DNA of 64,000 nucleotides, taken from the NCBI GenBank assembly GCA_902812495.1, contig CADDZR010000001.1, positions 1-64,000 on the forward strand, in the 5' to 3' direction. This DNA comes from an archaeon (GTDB lineage: Archaea > Thermoproteota > Nitrososphaeria > Nitrososphaerales > Gagatemarchaeaceae). The notes beneath the pieces are model-generated. The model was not told the origin of the DNA. It ran no database searches and saw nothing but the letters and a program-made list of their open reading frames with translations. Both the position numbers and the translations under genes were made by a program. Positions 35,383-44,272 of this stretch are shown here, one piece after another (positions within the stretch are counted from its first letter, which is position 1; each line of letters begins with the position of its first letter).

Positions 35383-36698
35383 GCGTAAAATTAACAAGAA
35401 GGGCTAATATAGTAGTGTTGCTCGCGGCTGCTTCCATAGCGCTCGGGCTTATTTTTCCCTCAGAGATCCCTTTTCTTTATACTGGTCTTGCTTTAATTGC
35501 CTACTATTACATAACTAGATATGTTCTCTTGGCTAAGAGCAAAGCTCTGAACAGCCTAGCCGTTCAGAGAATTCACAAGAGAACAACGACGGAGAATAGC
35601 AACTTAGAGGTAAAGATAGCAATTACGAACAAAACGGCTCTTGCATTGAATCTAGAGTTAGTGGACGTTTATCCTCGTTTCTTTAGACTCAAGGATGGCT
35701 CAAATTCCCTCATAACAAGTGTACCGGCAAGGGGATTTGTTGAATTGACGTATTACATTAAGCCAACTTCAATAGGTGCTCACGATTTCGGAAATACGGA
35801 ACTAATATTACGCGACCCCTTTTCTCTTTTCTTTGTTAGAAGAATAATTGAGAGGAAAGACGAAGTGTATGTAGCTCCTTCTGAGAAAGAGATGGCAAGA
35901 GGTGTGCTTGTTTCTTTCGCCAGCTCAATGTATACAGGTGGTCTATTCTCTAGAGTTAAAGGAGAGGGATTCGAATTTGCGGAACTTAGAGAATACGTGT
36001 ATGGAGACCCCTTTAAGAGTATCGCGTGGTCTGCTACAGCAAGAAATAACAAATTAATGGTCAGGCAGAACTACTCAGAAAATCCGTTGAACCTTATGAT
36101 AATACTTGATTGTGGTGAGACAATGGCTTATGGTGAGGCAGGCAGTACAAAACTTGACTACGCTTGCAGGGCTGTCGCCTCTTTGGTTAGCTACGTAGCA
36201 AGAAGAGGCGATTTCATGGGAATTACATTGATGAGGTCATCTCGGGAGTCCTCCGTGCTTCCCCTCTCCCGGGGTACAGACCATGCAAATAGAATAATAA
36301 GAGAGTTGAGCAGGATAAAACTTGGAACTGGTCCATCAGACCTCGAGACAGCTCTCAAATATTCACTGGCCTTTGGGAATATAAAGGGCAAAACACTGTT
36401 CTTTGTCATCTCAGACCTAAACAGCGAAAATGACCTTACACCTCTTAGGAAACTGGTGGCAATGAAACACGAGGTTGTTGTGATTTCACCTTACACGCCT
36501 CTCTTTGAGGCACACGGGCTCGAAGGTGTAGAAAGAGCTATTTATTCGATCAACGCCGCGTATCAGTATAAAACAAGAGAAAAACTACTCAGGCAGGCAA
36601 TGAAGCTGGAAATACCTGTGCTTGATGTTGGTCCTGAAGACATGTTTGAGAAGATAGTAATGCGCGCCGAAAGTTTAAGGGCTAGAGGAGGCTCATGA
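35379..36698 (+). CDS. DUF58 protein with von Willebrand A-like domain
   Basis: Two N-terminal membrane helices, a beta domain, then DUF58: GEGFEFAELREYVYGDPFKSIAWSATARNNKLMVRQNY. A VWA-like domain follows with LMIILDCGETMAYGEAGSTKLDYACRAVASL; the usual MIDAS DxSxS is DCGET, so metal binding may be weakened. Partner of the MoxR ATPase. Confidence 0.92.
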   Translation: MSVKLTRRANIVVLLAAASIALGLIFPSEIPFLYTGLALIAYYYITRYVLLAKSKALNSLAVQRIHKRTTTENSNLEVKIAITNKTALALNLELVDVYPRFFRLKDGSNSLITSVPARGFVELTYYIKPTSIGAHDFGNTELILRDPFSLFFVRRIIERKDEVYVAPSEKEMARGVLVSFASSMYTGGLFSRVKGEGFEFAELREYVYGDPFKSIAWSATARNNKLMVRQNYSENPLNLMIILDCGETMAYGEAGSTKLDYACRAVASLVSYVARRGDFMGITLMRSSRESSVLPLSRGTDHANRIIRELSRIKLGTGPSDLETALKYSLAFGNIKGKTLFFVISDLNSENDLTPLRKLVAMKHEVVVISPYTPLFEAHGLEGVERAIYSINAAYQYKTREKLLRQAMKLEIPVLDVGPEDMFEKIVMRAESLRARGGS

Positions 36699-37696
36699 AA
36701 TTCATACAGAAAGACCTCTTCCTATACTACATTTTTGCTTCCCCCGCTGCTCTTGTCGGTATTTTTTTCTCTGTCTCCCTATTGACAAACAGATCTTCTG
36801 TTATCAATAGCTTCTATATGCCTTTGATTGGTGTAGCTCTAGCAACTGCACTTGAGTTCTTTATCCTCGGGCTCATTTCCTTCTCGCTCATAAGAAGAAA
36901 GGTGTCCGTTCTTTCTATACTTCCAATTCTTTCCTTCTTTCTCTACATGGCTGGATATGGCATGCAGGTTAAGATGCCCCCTCTGACGGTAGCCATGACA
37001 ATGAGTACTGTTTTGATATCGACTTTCTGCGCTCTTGCTTCCTTCAAATATTCGAGAGCCTCAATGCTTTCTAGGCAAGGTAAGGTAATACTACGTCGGG
37101 ATGGACCGGCTGGTTACGCTATTCTCAACCAGATGCTAGATTATGCTTTTCCTTTGACCCTTGTTGTCCTGCTCACTGTTACAGTTGCATGGTTGATTGG
37201 TATTCTTAGACAGGGATTTACCAGAATTCCTGGACCTCTTTCCTCGCTCGGAGCAGAATATATCTCGACAAATATAGGGCAGGCAACTTTTGGAGTTCTT
37301 GTACTTGGAGCTGTTTTATGGATTTCAAAGCAGTTTGTGGAGCCCCTCCTCCTTAACTATTCGCTCTCCAAGTCACAGGCACTTGACTTACTACTCTCTG
37401 AAGATGACATCTACCAAAAAATGAGGAGAAAAAAGGAACTAAAATTAGTCAGCCTCAGAGGTTGGGTCTTGCTCTCCTTGTTTATGCTTGCTTTGGCTAT
37501 TGGTGTTACGGTATACTTGGAAGGATTAGAATACACTGTAAGTTCGCTTCGTTCTCTCTTCACAGGTAGCTCTTCAACGACCAACTTTGACAAATTAATC
37601 CACGACGGATTCAATTCAATTGGGGAAAGTATTACAAGATTTGTAATCCAAGGAGAAAACCTGATAAGGATATTGTTTAAGATACTTTTTGGATAG
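36695..37696 (+). CDS. membrane protein ending the MoxR cluster
   Basis: 333 residues with six or seven membrane helices and a cytosolic loop of charged residues (DIYQKMRRKKELKLVSLRGW). ATGA overlap with the DUF58 gene. No family recognised; position suggests a component of the same surface complex. Confidence 0.7.
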   Translation: MKFIQKDLFLYYIFASPAALVGIFFSVSLLTNRSSVINSFYMPLIGVALATALEFFILGLISFSLIRRKVSVLSILPILSFFLYMAGYGMQVKMPPLTVAMTMSTVLISTFCALASFKYSRASMLSRQGKVILRRDGPAGYAILNQMLDYAFPLTLVVLLTVTVAWLIGILRQGFTRIPGPLSSLGAEYISTNIGQATFGVLVLGAVLWISKQFVEPLLLNYSLSKSQALDLLLSEDDIYQKMRRKKELKLVSLRGWVLLSLFMLALAIGVTVYLEGLEYTVSSLRSLFTGSSSTTNFDKLIHDGFNSIGESITRFVIQGENLIRILFKILFG

Positions 37697-37871
37697 AACA
37701 ATATACACAACCTGGAACAACATTTGCCAGTGTTTTTATGATGAAATGTGGTCAGAGTGTCTTGAAAGCACAGTTGACGCTAATTTTGTTAATATTCGTC
37801 CAGATCCTTAGATAAAAGCCCTTCCCTCCCATTGTGAATTTTAATAAAGACTGTAACGAAAGGTTGGCGAC

Positions 37872-38111
37872 TTGAGCTATTCAAGGGGAGCCTTTGTAGC
37901 ATTGATTGTTGGGGTAGCCCTCATAGGGGTTTCGATTTATTTTTTCATTGCTGCAGTATCTCTAATATCCTCTCCAACAGAAGAAGTTGTTGCTTCAATT
38001 CTATCAGCCATAATAGGTTTCGTCTTGCTCTCGGCAGGAACGACGCTGATAAGGACGTATGTGGTAGCTCGCGTCGCAGAAAGAAAGGAGGGCACAGAAG
38101 CGCCAACATGA
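37872..38111 (+). CDS. small two-helix membrane protein
   Basis: 79 residues, two membrane helices (about 7-31 and 38-60) and a charged tail RVAERKEGTEAPT. TTG start. Overlaps the aminotransferase gene by 4 nt (ATGA). Function unknown. The 175 nt upstream hold no gene. Confidence 0.6.
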   Translation: MSYSRGAFVALIVGVALIGVSIYFFIAAVSLISSPTEEVVASILSAIIGFVLLSAGTTLIRTYVVARVAERKEGTEAPT

Positions 38112-39268
38112 ACCTTCGTAACTACAGGGAAAATTTTCCAGTGCTTTCTGAGAAAGTTTACCTCGACAGTGCAGGTGCTGGAATTCCACCTCTCTCAGTT
38201 ACAAACGCCATGCTCGAGTTCATAAAAGAGTGGTCAAGGGAAGGTGAAAAGTGGGAGGAATGGCTTAAAGAATTAATAGAGGTGCGTTCACGATTCGCTT
38301 CTCTTATTGATGTTGACGCAAACCAGGTTGCCGTTGTGCCGAGTGTAAGCGTTGGGCTTGCATCTTTTGCTTCTTCTCTCGACCTAACTAATAAGAAGGT
38401 TGTAACAAGTGAGCTTAACTTTCCAACAAACATTCTTCTCTGGCAGAGAATGAGGGAGAAAGGTCTTGTAAGGAAAGTTGAGGTCTTACGTGCAAAGGAC
38501 GGCATGATTCCACGGAGCTCTTGGAAAAATTCCGTTGACAAAGAAACAGCCCTTGTTGCAGTTGACTATGTCTCGTGGTTGACAGGCTGGAGAGAGGATC
38601 TTAAAGAGTTGGCAGATATTGCTCATAAGAAAGGGGCTCTCATCCTAGTTGACGGTTTTCATGCCACCGGCGTATTCCCCTTCAGTGTGAGGAAGCTCGG
38701 TCTTGATGTATTTGTGACGGGCTTTTACAAATGGATGTGTGGTCCCCATGGCGTTGCGTGTCTTTACGTTTCGAAGGAACTGCTAGAAAAGACTGAGCCA
38801 TCGTACTTGGGATGGCACGGCGTTAGAGATAATGTAGCAGAAAGGGTTATGGCAGGAAGAGACCCGTTTGACAAGCCCTTTCCAACAGGTAATGCAGAAC
38901 CCTCTCACAATGCCTCAAGATACGAGTGGGGAACTTGGGCAGCAGTTGTCATAAGAGGTGTCTTGGAATCGTTAAAATGGTGCGAAAAGGTGAGTCCTTC
39001 AAAGAGATACAAGACGATATCAAGGCTTCGTGAAATTCTTTTCGAAAAGATAGAAAATGCTGGTTTCAATATTGTAACCCCAGAGACAGTTGAAGAAGGG
39101 CTTTCTGGGATAGTTACTTTCAAGGTCAAGGACCATGTCCAGACTGTCGAAAAACTTAGAAGAAAAGGCATAATAGTTTCAGGAAGGTTCAATCATATAC
39201 GGGTATCACCGCACTTCTACAATACAGAAGACGACATCCTTTCATTTTCAAAATCTCTGAAAGACTGA
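38108..39268 (+). CDS. class V aminotransferase (cysteine desulfurase/isopenicillin-epimerase-like)
   Basis: PLP enzyme of fold type I: start VYLDSAGAGIPPLSVTNAML, VDGFHATGVFPFSVRKLGLDVFVTGFYKWMCGPHGVACLYVS with the Schiff-base Lys in FYKWMCG, and the late IVVSGRFNHIRVSPHFYNTEDDIL. No NifS-type Cys loop is evident, so it is more likely an epimerase/lyase-like member than a sulfur donor, but substrate is unknown. Converges with pyrF and overlaps it by 21 nt. Confidence 0.88.
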   Translation: MNLRNYRENFPVLSEKVYLDSAGAGIPPLSVTNAMLEFIKEWSREGEKWEEWLKELIEVRSRFASLIDVDANQVAVVPSVSVGLASFASSLDLTNKKVVTSELNFPTNILLWQRMREKGLVRKVEVLRAKDGMIPRSSWKNSVDKETALVAVDYVSWLTGWREDLKELADIAHKKGALILVDGFHATGVFPFSVRKLGLDVFVTGFYKWMCGPHGVACLYVSKELLEKTEPSYLGWHGVRDNVAERVMAGRDPFDKPFPTGNAEPSHNASRYEWGTWAAVVIRGVLESLKWCEKVSPSKRYKTISRLREILFEKIENAGFNIVTPETVEEGLSGIVTFKVKDHVQTVEKLRRKGIIVSGRFNHIRVSPHFYNTEDDILSFSKSLKD

Positions 39269-39976
39269 GTTTAACTTTTTTATTTCGTTTATCTTATTGT
39301 CTGACTTTATAATAGCTCTGCCTGCAATTATGAAGTCTGCACCTGCGGAGACGGCGGCTTCCGCCTCTCCCCCCTGCGCACCTACTCCAGGAGTAAAAAT
39401 AATGCAGTCCTTTCCGACTATCCTCCTTGTTTCTCTTATAGCCTCTGTATTCTTTGCTGAAACAATCACGCCATCTGCTTTCCATGCCTTTGCCTTCTCT
39501 GCAAATATATGGTAGAGCTTCCTTGAATCGAGATCCATCCCATAAAATTCATCGCTTCCCTTGTTCGAGGTCATGACCAGAAAAATAACACCAAAACCAC
39601 CTCTATCCTTCCGGAGAAGAGCATCCATCCCCTCCTTGTATCCCACTATGGGATTAACTATCACACCACCGAAGCCAAAATACCTCAGCAACCTGTAAAC
39701 CTCTTTGTTTGTGCTGTGTATGTCGTTAAGCTTTAAGTCAGCTATAACTGGGAGTCCTTTCTTATTGCAAAATTCAACTAGGCCTGATATTCCCTTTAGC
39801 CCGTAGGGAAGAATTAAGTGATAGTTCAGCTTGACTGCAGCAACATAGTCAGAAACCTCTTGAAGTGTCCTCATTGACGAACTAAGCCTTGTCTTGACTT
39901 TCGAGGTAAAGTCAAGCGCAATGACAACCCTGCTTTTCGACCTTGAGGCCGATTCGAAAATTACATCTTTGAACAT
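39248..39976 (-). CDS. pyrF: orotidine 5'-phosphate decarboxylase
   Basis: Last enzyme of UMP synthesis. TIM barrel with ALDFTSKVKTR, the catalytic network Lys-Asp-Lys-Asp seen as ADLKLNDIHST, then GVGAQGGEAEAAVSAGADFIIAGRAII for phosphate binding. 242 residues. Its ATG is 27-28 nt from the centre of a palindromic TATA box shared with pyrD. The 3' end overlaps the convergent aminotransferase. Confidence 0.95.
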   Translation of the reverse strand: MFKDVIFESASRSKSRVVIALDFTSKVKTRLSSSMRTLQEVSDYVAAVKLNYHLILPYGLKGISGLVEFCNKKGLPVIADLKLNDIHSTNKEVYRLLRYFGFGGVIVNPIVGYKEGMDALLRKDRGGFGVIFLVMTSNKGSDEFYGMDLDSRKLYHIFAEKAKAWKADGVIVSAKNTEAIRETRRIVGKDCIIFTPGVGAQGGEAEAAVSAGADFIIAGRAIIKSDNKINEIKKLNSVFQRF

Positions 39977-39999
39977 TGCTACAAGCCGCTTCTTTACCT

Positions 40000-40007
40000 A
40001 TTTAAAT
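40000..40007. promoter_or_regulatory. palindromic TATA box shared by pyrF and pyrD
   Basis: ATTTAAAT is a perfect palindrome with centre at 40003.5. The pyrF start (A of ATG at 39976, minus) and the ATG at 40031 (plus) are each exactly 27.5 nt from that centre, the normal distance for leaderless transcription in both directions. Confidence 0.7.
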
Positions 40008-40030
40008 TCATGGGATTGCCCATCTTGTTG

Positions 40031-40930
40031 ATGGACATATCAAGAGAGTTTTCGGGTATAAGACTGAAGAACCCGCTTATTCTCGCATCTGGAGTTGTTG
40101 GTAATTCTTTACAAAAGATGATCGACGCATACAGAGCAGGCGCATCTTGCGTTGTTACAAAATCTACAAGCATCAAGCCAAGAAAAGGGTATCCTAAACC
40201 AACTTTCTACTTTGACGGAGTAATTGCTATCAACGCTGTAGGTCTGTCAAATCCCGGAGCAGAGAAGATGCAAAGGATTCTTAAAAATATGGAGAACGTT
40301 CCTTTCATAGCTTCTGTTTTCGGAAAGAATGAAGAGGAGTATGTGGCCGCTGTAAAGGTATTGGATAGAGCTGGGCCAATTGGTTTTGAACTCAATCTTA
40401 GCTGTCCCCATGTCAAGGGTTACGGCACAGAAATTGGACATGACACACAACTAGTTTCCCTAATTGTAGAACAGGTAAAGGAAGCCACAAGAAAACCAGT
40501 CTTTGTTAAGCTCTCGCCAAATACTGAAAAAATAATTGCGATTGCAAAGTCGGCAGAAGATGCAGGTGCTGACGGAGTTGTTGCCATTAATACTGTCAAA
40601 GCAATGATGATAGACGCGGAAACAGGAAGGGCTGTTGTATCCAACAGAATAGGTGGTCTATCTGGAGAGGCAATAAGACCAATAGCGTTGCGGTGTGTTT
40701 ACGAACTTTACGAAGAGTTGAATATACCCATAATAGGTGTGGGTGGAATCTCAAAATGGGAGCACGTTGTCCAGTTCGCGATGGCTGGCGCAACAGCTGT
40801 CGAGATAGGCACTGCTGCTTATTACAAAATCGACGTATTCAGAGAGATACTCTCAGGTATAAAGGAGTACATGTGGAAGAAATCCTTAGCTTCGTTCGAG
40901 GAGCTGGTTGGATTATCACACAGAATTTGA
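40031..40930 (+). CDS. pyrD: dihydroorotate dehydrogenase (class 1B-like catalytic subunit)
   Basis: FMN enzyme oxidising dihydroorotate. Start MDISREFSGIRLKNPLILASGVVGNS; catalytic Cys in FELNLSCPHVKGYG; phosphate-binding GVGGISKWEHVVQFAMAGATAVEIGTA. The Cys rather than Ser base indicates class 1. An ATG at 40010 would add 7 residues but lies only a few bases from the TATA box, so 40031 is chosen. No pyrK-type subunit is adjacent. Converges with pyrE, 15-nt overlap. Confidence 0.94.
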   Translation: MDISREFSGIRLKNPLILASGVVGNSLQKMIDAYRAGASCVVTKSTSIKPRKGYPKPTFYFDGVIAINAVGLSNPGAEKMQRILKNMENVPFIASVFGKNEEEYVAAVKVLDRAGPIGFELNLSCPHVKGYGTEIGHDTQLVSLIVEQVKEATRKPVFVKLSPNTEKIIAIAKSAEDAGADGVVAINTVKAMMIDAETGRAVVSNRIGGLSGEAIRPIALRCVYELYEELNIPIIGVGGISKWEHVVQFAMAGATAVEIGTAAYYKIDVFREILSGIKEYMWKKSLASFEELVGLSHRI

Positions 40931-41503
40931 TGCTCCAGCTCGGACCCCGGGCTTCCCCTTTTTTCTTAAGATTCTGAAAATTTCTCTTACAGTAAAGCAC
41001 GAGTAAAGCGGTACTTTGCTTTTCTTTAGATTCTCCTTTGCCCCCTCCTCCCTGTCCACAAACACAAAGGCAGCAACTACCTTTCCTCCTGTGCTTGATA
41101 CTATATCAACTGTCTCAAGTATGCTTTTTCCGGTAGTTGCAACGTCGTCAACCACGATGCATCTTGAGTTCTCATTTATTTGACCTTCGAGCTTTTTCTC
41201 TGTTCCATGTTTCTTCGTCTCACTCCTGACGTATGCCATGGGCATATGTAAGCTGAGGGAAATAGGTATTGAGAAAAGAAGCCCTGCTGTTGCGACACCT
41301 ACAATACAGTCAAACCTTGAAGGACCGAATTTTGTTACAGTAGAGGTGTAGAGCCTGATTGCTTTTGAGTAAACACTTGGTATACTTGGAATTAATCTTA
41401 TGTCAACATAGTACCTGGACATTTTACCGCTTGAGAGTTTAAATTTTCCAAACTTGAATACACCCATATTGTAAAGGGAAGAGACAAATCTTTCGTTGGA
41501 CAT
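40916..41503 (-). CDS. pyrE: orotate phosphoribosyltransferase
   Basis: 195 residues; PRPP-binding motif RCIVVDDVATTGKSILET and early loop FGKFKLSSGKMSRYYVDIRLI are diagnostic. It joins orotate to PRPP to make OMP. A GGAGGT element lies only one base from the ATG, too close for normal use, while a TATTTTTATG element about 33 nt upstream is the likely TATA box. Orientation minus, facing pyrD. Confidence 0.95.
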   Translation of the reverse strand: MSNERFVSSLYNMGVFKFGKFKLSSGKMSRYYVDIRLIPSIPSVYSKAIRLYTSTVTKFGPSRFDCIVGVATAGLLFSIPISLSLHMPMAYVRSETKKHGTEKKLEGQINENSRCIVVDDVATTGKSILETVDIVSSTGGKVVAAFVFVDREEGAKENLKKSKVPLYSCFTVREIFRILRKKGKPGVRAGASNSV

Positions 41504-41579
41504 GACCTCCTAAATATGAATAGTGCATAAAAATAGAGTTTCAATAAATATGTTAAAAATGCACAAACAAGTTTTAAGA

Positions 41580-41587
41580 TTTATATC
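41580..41587 (+). promoter_or_regulatory. TATA box upstream of AsnRS-like gene
   Basis: TTTATATC is centred at about 41583, predicting a start site near 41610, just upstream of a frame that has no ATG, GTG or TTG before residue 78. Confidence 0.5.
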
Positions 41588-41618
41588 GCAGCAAAGAATA
41601 AGTTGAGCGCGGGTTCAT

Positions 41619-42653
41619 ATCTCAGTAACAGAAACAATAGAGAGAGACAGGTCAGAACCCTTCTCTGAAAAAATAAAGAAAACATCTGAAAGGCACAAAA
41701 TTCTCAGCCAACCAGAAATTACAGCTATAGCAAAGATAGAATCTGCAATACTGCGTGGTGCAAGAAGGTATCTTGAAGAAAACGGATTCATAGAAGTCAC
41801 TATACCTCACATAACAAGGGCAACAGGTGCGTGTGAGAATATAGCCACGATGTTCAGTGTAGACTTCTTCGGAGAGAAAAGATACTTGGCACAGACGGGG
41901 CAACTCTACCTCGAAGTTCTAACACCTTATCTAGACAAGGTCTGGGCATGTGGTCCAAGCTTTAGAGCTGAAGAAAGGGTTGACGGAAGACATCTCTGCG
42001 AGTTCACTCTGCTGGAACTAGAATTCAAAGGAGGATTCGAAGAGCTTCTCAACCACATAGAGGGAGTAGTCACGAGTATGGTCGAGTCAGCGCTCGAGAA
42101 GAAGGAAGAGCTTGCTTTACTTGGCTCCAGTACAAAACTTCTCGAAGAAGTTAAGAGACCTTTCAAGAGAATAACATACTCGCAGGCTGTAGAAAGACTG
42201 AAAGAGTATGGGGTACAATGGGGGGACGACCTTAAGGAGTTTCACGAGAAAAAACTTGTCGAGATCGAGGGAAACATGCCATTACTTGTCACACATTACC
42301 CCAAGAAGATCAAGTTCTTTAACATGAGAGAAGATCCTTCAAACAACGAGCAGGTTCTGAGCGCCGATCTATTGCTTCCTTTCAGTGGAGAAGCTGTTGG
42401 TGCCGCAGAAAGGGAGTATAGATACGAGAAAATCTACCAGAGGCTAGTAGAATCAAGTATGCTTGCAATGCTCAGGGAAAGAGGTGGCAGAATAGAGGAC
42501 TTTGGATGGTACCTAAACTTCTACAAGGAGAACCAAGGGGTACAGCATTCTGGCTTCGGCGTTGGCGTAAACAGGGTTGCCCAGTTCGTAATGTGTGCAA
42601 GTGATATAAGGGCTAGCACTGTCTGGCCTGTCAACAGGGAGTCAGAGACCTGA
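41619..42653 (+). CDS. class II aaRS-like protein (AsnRS catalytic-domain paralog, probable asparagine synthetase)
   Basis: Catalytic core of the aspartyl/asparaginyl-tRNA synthetase family without the anticodon-binding domain. Motif 1 region FIEVTIPHITRATGACENIATMFSVDFFGEKRYLAQTGQLYLE, motif 2 VWACGPSFRAEERVDGRHLCEFTLLELEF and motif 3 GVQHSGFGVGVNRVAQFVM are all readable. Archaeal paralogs of this kind make asparagine from aspartate. The first in-frame ATG (41850) would cut through motif 1; coding similarity extends to an AUC at 41619 (ISVTETIERDRSEPF). Since TGA lies at 41604, initiation at AUC or an unusual codon is inferred. Confidence 0.85.
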   Translation: MSVTETIERDRSEPFSEKIKKTSERHKILSQPEITAIAKIESAILRGARRYLEENGFIEVTIPHITRATGACENIATMFSVDFFGEKRYLAQTGQLYLEVLTPYLDKVWACGPSFRAEERVDGRHLCEFTLLELEFKGGFEELLNHIEGVVTSMVESALEKKEELALLGSSTKLLEEVKRPFKRITYSQAVERLKEYGVQWGDDLKEFHEKKLVEIEGNMPLLVTHYPKKIKFFNMREDPSNNEQVLSADLLLPFSGEAVGAAEREYRYEKIYQRLVESSMLAMLRERGGRIEDFGWYLNFYKENQGVQHSGFGVGVNRVAQFVMCASDIRASTVWPVNRESET

Positions 42654-42745
42654 CTCCCGCAGAATTGTTTTTTGTAGCGTCAAATATATTAAAGCCTATA
42701 CGTTCATAACTTATGTTATATATTAGCAGATATGGAGCAGAAGCG

Positions 42746-44272
42746 ATGACAACCCAACAACTTGATACAGGACTCCTAGAAGATTTCAGGAAAACCATAC
42801 TGGAAAGAATGCCACACATAGAAGGTTCAACAATAGTAAATCCAACGCCCATGCTTGACCTATCAGAAATACTTTATCAGTGTGCACTTGAAGAATTTGG
42901 GATAAAGCTAGAGAAAAACTTCAAGGTATTGGGAAAGTTCGAATCAAGTCTACCAGGTGCCTCCATAAAAACGAGGCCAGCTGTTTCAATAATTGAGGAT
43001 GCAATTGTCAGCGGAAGGCTTAGGAGGGATAGCCTAGTATTTGAAGCAACTTCGGGTAATTTCGGAATATCCCTTGGCATGCTTACAAAGCTGGGAGTAA
43101 GGGTATTTACAGTTGTTTCAAGAAAGCTGAAGGACGGAGTTCTTAAATCTCTTACAGATTCAGGTGTAAAAGTTATACAGCTAGATATCGATATATGCCC
43201 TGCTCCAGGTTTCAAGGTAGATTACAATAAAGCTACAGCCAAGCTTCTTGCAGATAAGCTTGCATCAGATCTTAAGGATAACGGCTTACCTCTTGAGCCT
43301 TTTGAAAAAGCTAGAGAAGATATAGAGTCTCTTCTTGCCAGAGAAGATGTAATTGAACTCGTGAAGATTTTGGCAAAAGCATACGACGGCTTCTGTCCAG
43401 AACAGTACGATAACCAGCTCAATCCCAGGGTTCATGAAAACTTAACAGCTCTCGAAATTGAGCATCAGCTTTTGGCAAAGGGCTATGAACCTGCTTCCTT
43501 CGAAATAGTTTGCGCTTTTGGCACAGGTGGAACATCCCTTGGTTTGAGCAATTTCTTCATCAAGAAATACGGCAAAAAGATTGTCAGGGTTGTGTATCCA
43601 ACTGAGGGTCAGGATGTAGCGGGTATAAGGACAAGAGAAAAAGCATTTGGTTTAGCATTTTACAGGCCAGAAGTTTACCTTGGAGAACATGTCGTAGACT
43701 TTGAGCAAGCAAAGAAACTTTTGGACTACTTCGTAGCCAGAGGAATAAGTATAGGAGAAAGTGGTGCACTAGTTCTCTATGCTATAGTTCAGATGCTCAA
43801 TTTCGGTGTAGGTAAGAATTTCGTCGCGATAATAGCTGATGGTATAGAAAAGTACGGTGCCGTGCAAATCAAGACAGAGGAGAGGCTCAGTGTCAAGTTA
43901 AACGAAGTAAGAGCAAATCCTTCAAGTTACAGTAGCTTCATTTGGACACATACTTTATTCACACCAAATAAAGAAGCACTTCAGGTGATATCTAAATATC
44001 TTGGTATTGAGGAACAGAAACTAGTCGTTGCAAGAACTTCTGATGTTGCTGAGCTTCTTTCAAATTCAAGACTACCTCTAACCATGCAAGACATGCTACC
44101 AAAGGATGGAAAGATTCTTCTTATATGCATGGCAGGTGGAACTTCATTGTCAGTAGCAAAAACCCTGAAGAAACTAGGTTACTCTGCAAATAGTCTGGAT
44201 GGAGGTCTCATTGCAATAGCCCAAGAGGAAGGCTTGAAGCCTCAAAATATGGTTCAGGTCAGCTCGGGCTAG
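42746..44272 (+). CDS. PLP cysteine-synthase-like enzyme fused to rhodanese-like domain
   Basis: Residues 1-390 are a fold type II PLP enzyme: LGKFESSLPGASIKTRPA with the Schiff-base Lys, FEATSGNFGISLGM, AFGTGGTSLGLSNFF for phosphate, and IGESGALVLYA. An internal segment of about 70 residues (190-260) is inserted relative to cysteine synthase. The C-terminal 120 residues are rhodanese-like with candidate active loop LICMAGGTS and GYSANSLDGGL. The fusion suggests direct sulfur transfer. TATA TTATATATTA is about 26 nt before ATG 42746, which decides the start. Confidence 0.85.
   Translation: MTTQQLDTGLLEDFRKTILERMPHIEGSTIVNPTPMLDLSEILYQCALEEFGIKLEKNFKVLGKFESSLPGASIKTRPAVSIIEDAIVSGRLRRDSLVFEATSGNFGISLGMLTKLGVRVFTVVSRKLKDGVLKSLTDSGVKVIQLDIDICPAPGFKVDYNKATAKLLADKLASDLKDNGLPLEPFEKAREDIESLLAREDVIELVKILAKAYDGFCPEQYDNQLNPRVHENLTALEIEHQLLAKGYEPASFEIVCAFGTGGTSLGLSNFFIKKYGKKIVRVVYPTEGQDVAGIRTREKAFGLAFYRPEVYLGEHVVDFEQAKKLLDYFVARGISIGESGALVLYAIVQMLNFGVGKNFVAIIADGIEKYGAVQIKTEERLSVKLNEVRANPSSYSSFIWTHTLFTPNKEALQVISKYLGIEEQKLVVARTSDVAELLSNSRLPLTMQDMLPKDGKILLICMAGGTSLSVAKTLKKLGYSANSLDGGLIAIAQEEGLKPQNMVQVSSG

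Noticed and set aside
37697-37871. Possible C/D-box RNA around ATGATGA at 37740
   Set aside because: A box C-like sequence is present but no convincing box D or paired ends were found.
41850-42653. AsnRS-like protein starting at ATG 41850
   Set aside because: This would remove motif 1 and the residues before it, which are clearly coding in the same frame.
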